Positions 17,109-25,037 of a stretch of 51,088 nt of DNA are shown here, in pieces. How positions within the stretch are numbered: position 1 is the first letter of the stretch; each line of letters starts with the position of its first letter. The stretch comes from Streptomyces sp. AC558_RSS880 (GTDB lineage: Bacteria; Actinomycetota; Actinomycetes; Streptomycetales; Streptomycetaceae): the NCBI RefSeq assembly GCF_019049255.1, contig NZ_JAGMUJ010000053.1:1-51088 (forward strand). The letters are read 5' to 3'. The notes under the pieces were generated by a model. It worked only from the letters and a program-made list of their open reading frames with translations, had not been told where the DNA came from and searched no databases. Made by a program: the position numbers and the translations under genes.

Positions 17109-17792
17109 ATGAGCCGGCGTTCCGGGATCCTCGAGTTCGCCGTACTCGGCCTGCTCCGCGAATCTCCGATGCACGGCTATGAGCTGCGCAAACGACTCAA
17201 TACGTCACTGGGTGTGTTCCGTGCGTTCAGCTACGGGACGCTCTACCCCTGCCTCAAGACGCTGCTCGCCAACGGCTGGTTGATCGAGGAACCGGGGAAC
17301 ACCACCGAGGACGCCCTCGCAGCCCCGCTCGCGGGGCGCCGCGCCAAGATCGTCTACCGGTTGACGGCGGAGGGTAAGGAGCACTTCGAGCAGCTGCTCT
17401 CCCAGACGGGACCGGACGCGTACGAGGACGAGACCTTCGCCGCGCGGTTCGCCTTCTTCGGGCAGACGTCGCGCGACGTACGCATGCGCGTGCTCGAGGG
17501 CCGCCGCAGCCGGCTGGAGGAGCGCCTCGAGAAGATGCGCGCCTCCCTGGCCCGGACCCGGGAGCGCCTCGACGACTACACGCTCGAGCTCCAGCGCCAC
17601 GGAATGGAGTCCGTGGAGCGCGAAGTGCGCTGGCTGAACGAGCTCATCGAGAGCGAGCGGGCCGGGCGGGACCTGAAGGGATCCGCCACCGGGGGGCCCG
17701 CTCAGCAGGACACCACATCTGGAGCGACGGGCGGCCTGCCCCGGACCGGGGACGACCCCCGGCCGGATACGCCCGACGACACCGCCACGTGA
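17109..17792 (+). CDS. PadR-family transcriptional regulator
   Basis: A 227-residue regulator. The PadR winged helix is at residues about 1-95: ILEFAVLGLLRESPMHGYEL, then FSYGTLYPCLKTLLANGWL (recognition region) and the wing ending in KIVYRLTAEGKEHFEQLL. A C-terminal dimerising coiled-coil (about 115-180) and a disordered Gly/Asp/Pro tail follow. ATG 17109 has GAGGAGG upstream; the longer frame to 16983 has no such site and would run through the operator. A perfect PadR-type palindrome precedes it. ino1 follows after 43 nt; the same padR-ino1 pair is known in Mycobacterium, so control of inositol phosphate synthesis is a fair inference. Confidence 0.92.
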   Translation: MSRRSGILEFAVLGLLRESPMHGYELRKRLNTSLGVFRAFSYGTLYPCLKTLLANGWLIEEPGNTTEDALAAPLAGRRAKIVYRLTAEGKEHFEQLLSQTGPDAYEDETFAARFAFFGQTSRDVRMRVLEGRRSRLEERLEKMRASLARTRERLDDYTLELQRHGMESVEREVRWLNELIESERAGRDLKGSATGGPAQQDTTSGATGGLPRTGDDPRPDTPDDTAT

Positions 17793-17835
17793 GACCCCTG
17801 AAGGGCCTCACTCGTACACACAGGGAGCAACCGGA

Positions 17836-18918
17836 ATGGGTTCGGTTCGCGTAGCCATCGTCGGCGTGGGCAACTGCGCCGCATCGCTGGTGCAGGGCGT
17901 CGAGTACTACAAGGACGCCGACCCGGCGTCCAAGGTCCCGGGCCTGATGCACGTCCAGTTCGGCGACTATCACGTCCGTGACATCGAGTTCGTCGCCGCC
18001 TTCGACGTGGACGCCAAGAAGGTCGGCCTGGACCTCGCGGACGCCATCGGCGCCTCCGAGAACAACACCATCAAGATCTGCGACGTGCCGAACAGCGGCG
18101 TCCAGGTCCAGCGTGGCCACACCCTCGACGGTCTCGGCAAGTACTACCGGGAGACCATCGAGGAATCCGCCGAGGCCCCGGTCGACGTCGTCCAGGTCCT
18201 CAAGGACAAGCAGGTCGACGTCCTCGTCTGCTACCTGCCCGTCGGCTCCGAGGACGCGGCGAAGTTCTACGCCCAGTGCGCCATCGACGCCAAGGTCGCC
18301 TTCGTCAACGCCCTCCCGGTCTTCATCGCCGGCACCAAGGAGTGGGCGGACAAGTTCACCGAGGCGGGCGTCCCGATCGTCGGTGACGACATCAAGTCGC
18401 AGGTCGGCGCCACCATCACGCACCGCGTCATGGCGAAGCTGTTCGAGGACCGCGGTGTCGTCCTGGACCGCACGATGCAGCTGAACGTCGGCGGCAACAT
18501 GGACTTCAAGAACATGCTCGAGCGCGACCGCCTCGAGTCCAAGAAGATCTCCAAGACGCAGGCCGTCACCTCGCAGATCCCCGACCGGGACCTCGGCGAG
18601 AAGAACGTCCACATCGGCCCGTCCGACTACGTCGCCTGGCTGGACGACCGCAAGTGGGCCTACGTCCGCCTCGAGGGCCGTGCCTTCGGTGACGTCCCGC
18701 TGAACCTGGAGTACAAGCTCGAGGTCTGGGACTCCCCGAACTCGGCCGGTGTCATCATCGACGCCCTGCGCGCCGCGAAGATCGCCAAGGACCGGGGCAT
18801 CGGCGGCCCGATCCTCTCGGCGTCCTCGTACTTCATGAAGTCCCCGCCGGTGCAGTACTTCGACGACGAGGCCCGCGCGAACGTCGAGAAGTTCATCCAG
18901 GGCGAGGTCGAGCGCTAA
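17836..18918 (+). CDS. ino1: Inositol-3-phosphate synthase
   Basis: A 360-residue myo-inositol-1-phosphate synthase of the short actinobacterial type, which isomerises glucose 6-phosphate to inositol 3-phosphate with bound NAD. The Rossmann start VRVAIVGVGNCAASLVQGVEYY (NAD loop GVGNCA), the active-site block GDDIKSQVGATITHR and LNVGGNMDFKNM are seen. The product feeds phosphatidylinositol and mycothiol synthesis; mycothiol links to the thiol-redox genes trxBA in this window. ATG 17836 follows GGGAG. Downstream of padR, with a strong terminator after it. Confidence 0.95.
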   Translation: MGSVRVAIVGVGNCAASLVQGVEYYKDADPASKVPGLMHVQFGDYHVRDIEFVAAFDVDAKKVGLDLADAIGASENNTIKICDVPNSGVQVQRGHTLDGLGKYYRETIEESAEAPVDVVQVLKDKQVDVLVCYLPVGSEDAAKFYAQCAIDAKVAFVNALPVFIAGTKEWADKFTEAGVPIVGDDIKSQVGATITHRVMAKLFEDRGVVLDRTMQLNVGGNMDFKNMLERDRLESKKISKTQAVTSQIPDRDLGEKNVHIGPSDYVAWLDDRKWAYVRLEGRAFGDVPLNLEYKLEVWDSPNSAGVIIDALRAAKIAKDRGIGGPILSASSYFMKSPPVQYFDDEARANVEKFIQGEVER

Positions 18919-18940
18919 GACCTCCCTCTTGTGGGCAGTT

Positions 18941-18974
18941 GAGGGTCTCCGGGTCGTACGACCCGGAGACCCTC
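18941..18974 (+). terminator. Terminator after ino1
   Basis: A perfect 34-nt palindrome (arms 18941-18957 and 18958-18974), 22 nt after the ino1 stop, followed by TTC. Its inner 14 nt GGGTCGTACGACCC form the tip. Confidence 0.85.
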
Positions 18975-18996
18975 TTCGTATGTGAGGCTGTGCCCC

Positions 18997-20259
18997 ATGG
19001 CCGTCGTCCGTGACCTGCGCGTTCTGCTGTGCCTCCAGGGCTTCAGGCGCCTGCTCGCCGTCCGGCTGCTCTCCCAGGGCGCCGACGGCGTCTTCCAGGT
19101 CGCGCTCGCCGCCTACGTGGTCTTCTCCCCCGAGAAGCAGACGTCGGCCACGGCGATCGCCTCCGCGATGGCGGTCCTGCTCCTCCCGTACTCCGTGGTC
19201 GGCCCCTTCGCGGGAGTCCTCCTGGACCGCTGGCGCCGCCGCCAGGTCTTCCTCTACGGCAACCTGCTGCGCGCCCTGATGGCCTCGGTGACCGCCCTCC
19301 TGATCCTCGGCCGGGTGCCCGACTGGCTTCTCTTCGTCGCCGCCCTGTGCGTCACGGGCGTCAACCGCTTCGTCCTCGCCGGGCTGTCCGCCGCGCTGCC
19401 TCGCGTGGTGGACAGCGAGCGGCTGGTCGTCGCCAACTCCCTGTCCCCGACCGCCGGAACGCTCGCCGCGACCGCGGGCGGTGGTCTCGCCTTCGTCGTC
19501 CGCCTGGTCGTCGCCGACTCCGACGCGGCCGTGGTGCTCGTGGGCGCCGCGCTGTACCTGTGCGCGGCTGTGGCATCGCTCCGCATCGCGAAGGAACTGC
19601 TCGGTCCCGACCGCGCGTTGGTACACCCCCGGCTGGCCACGGCACTCACCGGGACCGCTCGGGACCTGGTGGCGGGCGTACGGCACCTCACCGCGCCCCG
19701 GCGCAGGGAGGCCGCCTGGGCGCTCACGGCTATGTCGCTCATGCGGTTCTGCTACGGCGCGATGCTCGTCATGCTGCTGATGCTCTGCCGGTACGCCCTG
19801 ACGTCTACCACCGACGAGGGACTCGCCCTGCTGGGCCTGGCGTTGGGCGTGTCCGGCGCCGGCTTCTTCGCCGCTGCCGTCCTCACGCCCTGGGCCGCGG
19901 GACGGCTCGGTCCCGGCCGCTGGATCGTGGTGTGCGCCGCGGCGGCGGCCGTACTGGAGCCGGCGCTCGGTCTGCCCTTCGCCTCCGGCCCCTTGCTGGC
20001 CGGGGCGTTCGTCCTGGGCCTGACCACCCAGGGCGCGAAGATCGCCACGGACACCGTCGTCCAGGCCTGTGTCGACGACGACTTCCGCGGCCGGATCTTC
20101 TCCGTGTACGACGTCCTGTTCAACGTGGCCTTCGTCGGCGCCGCGGGAGTGGCTGCCCTGATGCTGCCGCCGGACGGCCGATCGGTTCCGCTGGTGGTAA
20201 CGATCGCCGTTATCTACGGAGCAGTAGCTGTGGGTATGGCTCGTTTTGAGCGTCAGTAA
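18997..20259 (+). CDS. MFS transporter
   Basis: A 420-residue MFS protein with about 12 membrane helices. A motif A-like loop LLDRWRRRQVFLYGN (about residues 76-90) is visible, with the GADGVFQVALAAYVVF first helix typical of the enterobactin exporter-like (EntS) and MFS_3 branch. ATG 18997 is preferred for its GTGAGG ribosome site; GTG 18982 lies in frame but inside the terminator area. It starts 22 nt after the ino1 terminator. Substrate unknown. Confidence 0.87.
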   Translation: MAVVRDLRVLLCLQGFRRLLAVRLLSQGADGVFQVALAAYVVFSPEKQTSATAIASAMAVLLLPYSVVGPFAGVLLDRWRRRQVFLYGNLLRALMASVTALLILGRVPDWLLFVAALCVTGVNRFVLAGLSAALPRVVDSERLVVANSLSPTAGTLAATAGGGLAFVVRLVVADSDAAVVLVGAALYLCAAVASLRIAKELLGPDRALVHPRLATALTGTARDLVAGVRHLTAPRRREAAWALTAMSLMRFCYGAMLVMLLMLCRYALTSTTDEGLALLGLALGVSGAGFFAAAVLTPWAAGRLGPGRWIVVCAAAAAVLEPALGLPFASGPLLAGAFVLGLTTQGAKIATDTVVQACVDDDFRGRIFSVYDVLFNVAFVGAAGVAALMLPPDGRSVPLVVTIAVIYGAVAVGMARFERQ

Positions 20260-20381
20260 GTGTCACATCAACGCCACAGAGCCTTATTGAGCTACGGAGT
20301 CGTCCGTGCTGGCCGGTAGCTTACGTGCGTCTTATCAACGCGTCTTTCGCGCCACGTACCCATGTTCTAGGGGGACCCCAA

Positions 20382-20864
20382 GTGACCACTCCGCCGCCTC
20401 AGGGCAATCCGTTCGCACAGGGCCAGCAGCAGCCCTACGGCCAGCCCCAGGGTCAGCCCCCCTTCCCGCAGCAGGCGGGTCAGCCCGGGTTCCCCCCGCC
20501 CGGTGCGCCGGTTCCCCCGCAGCAGGGGCGCAAGCTCAGCTTCAAGACGATCAAGAACATCGTCATCGTCCTGATCGTCGCCGGTGTGGCCATCGGCGGC
20601 TGGATCACCAGCCAGGACGACGCCAACACCGCCGCCGTCGGCGACTGCATGCACCGGGGCAGCACGAACGACAACAGCCCGGACCTCGAGGTCGTCGACT
20701 GCGGTGACGCGAAGGCGCAGTACACGGTGCTCGCCAAGATCGAGGGCGACTTCTCCGGTCTCACGGCTCAGAGCAAGTGCGACGCGGCGGCCAAGGACTT
20801 CGAGTACGTGTACACGGAGACCAACGGCAGCCAGAGCTTCCTCCTCTGCCTGAAGGACAAGTAG
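20382..20864 (+). CDS. LppU-like membrane-anchored extracytoplasmic protein
   Basis: A 160-residue protein: Pro/Gln/Gly-rich cytoplasmic N-terminus (1-50), one membrane helix (about 58-75), and an outside domain with four cysteines (C89, C107, C133, C156) and the pattern VGDCMH...VVDCGDAKAQYTVL, as in LppU-like proteins of actinobacteria. The cysteines probably form two disulphides. GTG 20382 follows AGGGGGA; the frame is open from 20325. Function unknown. It ends 10 nt before a perfect palindrome with a parS site. Confidence 0.8.
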   Translation: MTTPPPQGNPFAQGQQQPYGQPQGQPPFPQQAGQPGFPPPGAPVPPQQGRKLSFKTIKNIVIVLIVAGVAIGGWITSQDDANTAAVGDCMHRGSTNDNSPDLEVVDCGDAKAQYTVLAKIEGDFSGLTAQSKCDAAAKDFEYVYTETNGSQSFLLCLKDK

Positions 20865-20873
20865 GGCAGACGA

Positions 20874-20909
20874 TGAGGGGTGGCGTTTCACGTGAAACGC
20901 CACCCCTCA
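20874..20909. terminator. 36-bp perfect palindrome with exact parS in its centre
   Basis: Arms 20874-20891 and 20892-20909 are perfect complements. The central 14 nt (20885-20898) are the exact ParB site GTTTCACGTGAAAC. It lies at the convergent end of the LppU-like (+) and CCA-enzyme (-) genes, so it is both a plausible bidirectional terminator and a ParB site. Confidence 0.85.
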
Positions 20910-20919
20910 CGCACATCCG

Positions 20920-20951
20920 CGGGGCGATGTTTCACGTGAAACATCGCCCCG
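20920..20951. terminator. 32-bp perfect palindrome with a second exact parS
   Basis: Arms 20920-20935 and 20936-20951 are perfect complements, with GTTTCACGTGAAAC at 20929-20942. It is 44 bp centre-to-centre from the preceding parS palindrome and ends 11 nt from the stop of the minus-strand gene. A third half-site-like GTTTCACA begins at 20951. Confidence 0.85.
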
Positions 20952-20961
20952 TTTCACATCC

Positions 20962-22428
20962 TCAGGCCTGCCGACCGGCCCACCACTCCTTGAGCGCCGC
21001 CACCGCCGCGTCGTGCCCCATCGGACCGTTCTCCAGTCGGAGCTCCAGCAGGTGCTTGTACGCCTGGCCGACGGCCGGGCCCGGCTTGACGCCGAGGATC
21101 TCCATGATCTGGTTGCCGTCGAGGTCCGGGCGAATGGCGTCCAACTCCTCCTGCTCCTGAAGCTGGGCGATGCGCGCTTCCAGACCGTCGTACGCACGGG
21201 AGAGCGCGGCGGCCTTGCGCCGGTTACGCGTGGTGCAGTCCGAACGGGTCAGCTTGTGGAGCCGGCCGAGAAGCGGTCCGGCGTCACGGACATAGCGACG
21301 CACAGCGGAGTCCGTCCACTCTCCCATGCCGTAGCCGTGGAAGCGCAGATGGAGTTCGACGAGACGCGAGACGTCCTTCACCAGCTCGTTGGAGTACTTG
21401 AGCGCCGTCATGCGCTTCTTGGTCATCTTCGCTCCGACCACTTCGTGGTGGTGGAACGAGACGCGGCCGTCCTTCTCGAAACGCCGCGTGCGCGGCTTGC
21501 CGATGTCGTGCAGCAGGGCCGCAAGGCGAAGGGTCAGATCGGGGCCGTCCTCCTCCAGGGCCATCGCCTGCTCCAGGACGATCAACGTGTGGTCGTAGAC
21601 GTCCTTGTGCCGGTGGTGCTCGTCCCGCTCCAGGTGCAGGGCCGGCAGCTCGGGCAGCACGTACTCGGCGATCCCGGTGTCCACGAGCAGGGAGAGCCCC
21701 TTGCGCGGGTGCGTGGAGAGGATCAGCTTGTTCAGCTCGTCCCGTACGCGCTCGGCGGAAACGATCTCGATGCGCCCGGCCATCTCCTTCATCGCCGTGA
21801 CGACCTCGGGTGCCACCTCGAAGTCGAGCTGGGCGGCGAAACGGGCGGCCCGCATCATCCGCAGTGGATCGTCCGAGAAGGACTCCTCGGGCGTGCCCGG
21901 GGTGCGCAGCACCCGCGCGGCCAGGTCGGCGCGACCGCCGTGCGGATCGATGAACCGCTTCTCCGGCAGCGCGACGGCCATCGCGTTCACCGTGAAGTCA
22001 CGGCGGACCAGATCTTCCTCGATCGAGTCGCCGTACGACACCTCCGGCTTGCGTGAGGTGCGGTCGTACGCTTCCGAACGATAGGTGGTCACCTCGATCT
22101 GGAAGCTCCGGTCGGCGTCTTCGACGCGGGTTTCCTTCTGTGCACCGACCGTGCCGAAGGCGATCCCGACGTCCCAGACGGCGTCCGCCCAGGGACGCAT
22201 GATCTTCAGTACGTCCTGTGGGCGGGCGTCGGTCGTGAAGTCCAGATCGTTGCCGAGGCGGCCGAGCAGCGCGTCCCGCACCGAGCCGCCCACCAGGGCG
22301 AGTGAGAACCCGGCTTCCTGGAAGCGGCGGGCGAGGTCGTCGGCGACAGGGGCGACCCGCAGCAGTTCACTCACGGCGCGGTCCTGCGCCTGGCTCAGGG
22401 CACTGGTTTCTTCGTTGGCGTTCGGCAC
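20962..22428 (-). CDS. CCA tRNA nucleotidyltransferase / poly(A) polymerase family
   Basis: A 488-residue class II nucleotidyltransferase with an HD domain. The head has GGSVRDALLGRLGNDLDF (residues 47-64, catalytic D61 and D63), the template region RRDFTVNAMA and the R-rich SDDPLRMMRAARFAAQLDF; the HD domain shows HHRHKDVYDH and LLHDIGKPRTRRF. It adds or repairs the CCA end of tRNAs; the family also includes poly(A) polymerases and sequence alone does not decide. The GTG 22428 start (VPNANEE) is chosen by likeness to related proteins; GTG 22488 is in frame. Neither has a strong ribosome site. Confidence 0.9.
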   Translation of the reverse strand: MPNANEETSALSQAQDRAVSELLRVAPVADDLARRFQEAGFSLALVGGSVRDALLGRLGNDLDFTTDARPQDVLKIMRPWADAVWDVGIAFGTVGAQKETRVEDADRSFQIEVTTYRSEAYDRTSRKPEVSYGDSIEEDLVRRDFTVNAMAVALPEKRFIDPHGGRADLAARVLRTPGTPEESFSDDPLRMMRAARFAAQLDFEVAPEVVTAMKEMAGRIEIVSAERVRDELNKLILSTHPRKGLSLLVDTGIAEYVLPELPALHLERDEHHRHKDVYDHTLIVLEQAMALEEDGPDLTLRLAALLHDIGKPRTRRFEKDGRVSFHHHEVVGAKMTKKRMTALKYSNELVKDVSRLVELHLRFHGYGMGEWTDSAVRRYVRDAGPLLGRLHKLTRSDCTTRNRRKAAALSRAYDGLEARIAQLQEQEELDAIRPDLDGNQIMEILGVKPGPAVGQAYKHLLELRLENGPMGHDAAVAALKEWWAGRQA

Positions 22429-22626
22429 AACAGAAGAGGGTACGTGGCCCGAACCGCCGGGGGCTCCTCCATAAACGCGCGCGGACACCCTCGCCGATAC
22501 ACGGACAAGGCCCGCGTCTCCCGATCTTGTGGACCGGTCCGCGGCACTTCCTCCCGGCGCGCATCGTTACCATGCGTGGACGCACATTCCGACAACCACT
22601 GACGAAGACGAGGGACGGGCGAGCGC

Positions 22627-24993
22627 GTGGCCGAGGCGGCAGACTTCCAGGGAACCAGTCCCTCACCTGCCCGCCGCTGGCTGCGGCGTACCGGAGCCCT
22701 GCTCGCCGGAGCACCCCTGCTGACAGGGCTCGTCCAGCTGCCCGCCGCGCCCCCCGCGGACGCCGCGGGGGCGGACGCGTCACAGGCCGCCTCCGGTGCG
22801 GGCTCGGTCTCCGTCTCGGTCGACACCCTCACCCCCGGCGCCCCCGCCGAGGGCGACACCGTCACCGTGTCCGGAACGGTGACCAACAAGGGCAAGCAGA
22901 CCGTCACCGACGCCCACGTGGGGCTGCATGTGGGTCCGCTGCTGAACACCCGCTCGAGTATCGACAGCGTCGCCAAGAGCAGCACCGACGTGCAGAGCGC
23001 CATCGGCCCCGAGGTCGGCGACAAGTACTCGGAGGAGTTCGCCAAACTCACTCCGGGTGTCTCGCAGCCCTTCACCATCGCGGTGCCGGTGGACAAGCTG
23101 AACCTCGGGCAGGACGGCGTCTACCAGCTGGCCGTGTCACTCTCCGGGGAGACCTCCGCCCAGTCGTGGGAGCAGACCCTCGGCGTCCAGCGCACGCTCC
23201 TGCCGTGGCAGCCCGACGAAGCCGGCACGAAGACGAAGACGACGTTCATGTGGCCGCTGATCTCCACCGTCCACATGACGGCGGAGACGGGTTCGGACGA
23301 ACAGCAGACGCCGGTCTTCCACGACGACGACCTCGCCAAGGAGATCTCCCCGGGCGGCCGGCTGGACCGGATGGTGGCTCTGGGCAAGGACCTCGACGTC
23401 ACCTGGGTGATCGATCCGGACCTGCTGGCGTCCGTCGAGGCGATGACCAAACGTTACGAGGTTCCCGGCGAGGGTGACGACACCGTCCTCGGCGGCCACC
23501 AGGCGGTCGCCAAGCGTTGGCTCACCGAGGTGCAGGAGGCCGTGGCGGACAAGGAGGTCGTCGCGCTGCCGTTCGGCGACCCCGACCTGGCCTCCCTCGC
23601 GCACAACGGCACGTCCGTCACCGGCTCGCTGAGCCACCTCAAGGAAGCCACCGACGTCGCCTCCAGCACCGTGGACGCGATCCTCCACGTCCAGCCCAGC
23701 ACGGACTTCGCCTGGCCCGTCAACGGCGCCGTCGACCCCTCCATCGTCAAGGTCGCCACATCCGCCGGAGCCGACAAGGTGATCGCCCGCAGCGACACCT
23801 TCGAGGAGACCGACGGCCTGTCGTACACGCCCTCCGCGCCCCGGCCCATCGGCGGCGGCACCACGGCCGTCGTCGCGGACGCACGGCTGTCCACGGCGTT
23901 CCAGGGCGACATGACCAAGGCCTCCACCTCCACGCTCGCGGTGCAGCGGTTCCTGGCCCAGAGCCTGACCCTCGGCCTGCAGACGGGGCAGCAGCGCAGC
24001 GTCGTCGTCGCGCCGCAGCGCACGCCGTCCGCGAGCCAGGCCCAGACGATGGCCGAGGCGCTCACGATCCTCCAGGACGGAACCTGGTCCGAGTCGCAGG
24101 ACCTCACGGCGGCCGCCGAGGCCGAACCGGACCCCGCCGCCACCACCAAGGTCCCCTCGGCCTCCGCGTACCCCTCCTCGTTGCGCAAGCACGAGCTGCC
24201 GCGTGCGACGTTCGAGCAGATCGGGAGGACGCAGGCCAAGCTCGACAAGTTCAAGGTGATCCTCTCCGACCAGTCCCGGGTGGTGACCCCGTTCGGACGT
24301 GCCCTGAACCGGTCGATGTCCGTGTCGTGGAGGGGCCGGCAGTCCGAGGCCGCGATCTACCGGAGCGGCATCGAGTCGTACCTCGACACGCTCATCGGGC
24401 AGGTCAGGCTGATCGACAAGTCGGAGACGAAACTCTCCGGCCGCAGTGCGACCATCCCCGTGACGGTCCAGAACAACCTGGTGCAGGGCGTCGAGCACCT
24501 GGTGCTGCGGCTCACCTCGACCAACCCGACCCGTCTCGAGATCGGTGGGGACTCCTACGAGGAACAGCCCGTCGCGGTCTCCGGCGGCCACAGCCAGTCG
24601 GTGAAGTTCACCACGTCCGCCAACGCCAACGGACGGGCGACGGTGGTCGCCCAGCTGTACACGCAGGACGGCCAGAGGTACGGCGAACCCGTCACGTTCG
24701 ACGTGAAGGTCACCGAGATCACCGCCACGGTGATGCTGGTCATCGGCGGTGGCGTGTTGTTGCTCGTCCTCGCCGGCTTCCGGATGTACACCCAGCGCAA
24801 GCGGGCCGCGGCCCGCGAGGCGGACGAGGACGCCGACGACCCGCAGAACCCGGAAGCCGCCGGGGAGCGTCTCACCCGGGAGCCCGGCACGGACGCTCGG
24901 GCGGACGCCCCGGAGCAGCCGGGTGACCCGGCACCGGACACCGCACCGGAGAACGCCGACCCGTCCGGCACGGGTGAGAGAGTGGACCGTTGA
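22627..24993 (+). CDS. DUF6049-type exported membrane protein upstream of murJ
   Basis: A 788-residue protein with an N-terminal signal/anchor (about 18-47), a large outside region, one C-terminal membrane helix (about 699-720), a basic stop KRAAAREA and an acidic cytoplasmic tail. The outside part has two Ig/NEW-like beta domains: SVDTLTPGAPAEGDTVTVSG near residues 65-84, and VPVTVQNNLVQGVEHLVLRL near 612-631. It corresponds in position to Mycobacterium Rv3909, always before murJ. Function unknown; the context suggests a role in wall synthesis. GTG 22627 is 44 nt before murJ's operon gap; murJ follows its stop by 44 nt. Confidence 0.85.
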   Translation: MAEAADFQGTSPSPARRWLRRTGALLAGAPLLTGLVQLPAAPPADAAGADASQAASGAGSVSVSVDTLTPGAPAEGDTVTVSGTVTNKGKQTVTDAHVGLHVGPLLNTRSSIDSVAKSSTDVQSAIGPEVGDKYSEEFAKLTPGVSQPFTIAVPVDKLNLGQDGVYQLAVSLSGETSAQSWEQTLGVQRTLLPWQPDEAGTKTKTTFMWPLISTVHMTAETGSDEQQTPVFHDDDLAKEISPGGRLDRMVALGKDLDVTWVIDPDLLASVEAMTKRYEVPGEGDDTVLGGHQAVAKRWLTEVQEAVADKEVVALPFGDPDLASLAHNGTSVTGSLSHLKEATDVASSTVDAILHVQPSTDFAWPVNGAVDPSIVKVATSAGADKVIARSDTFEETDGLSYTPSAPRPIGGGTTAVVADARLSTAFQGDMTKASTSTLAVQRFLAQSLTLGLQTGQQRSVVVAPQRTPSASQAQTMAEALTILQDGTWSESQDLTAAAEAEPDPAATTKVPSASAYPSSLRKHELPRATFEQIGRTQAKLDKFKVILSDQSRVVTPFGRALNRSMSVSWRGRQSEAAIYRSGIESYLDTLIGQVRLIDKSETKLSGRSATIPVTVQNNLVQGVEHLVLRLTSTNPTRLEIGGDSYEEQPVAVSGGHSQSVKFTTSANANGRATVVAQLYTQDGQRYGEPVTFDVKVTEITATVMLVIGGGVLLLVLAGFRMYTQRKRAAAREADEDADDPQNPEAAGERLTREPGTDARADAPEQPGDPAPDTAPENADPSGTGERVDR

Positions 24994-25037
24994 GGATGTC
25001 GTGGCCGGTGGGCCCGGGACGATGAGGTGGGGTAACC

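Noticed and set aside
17783..17797. CCACGTGAGAC at the padR stop resembling a parS half
   Set aside because: Right arm is close but the left arm does not match; not a palindrome.
17644..19686. 680-residue open frame opposite ino1
   Set aside because: Shadow; ino1 is unambiguous on the plus strand.
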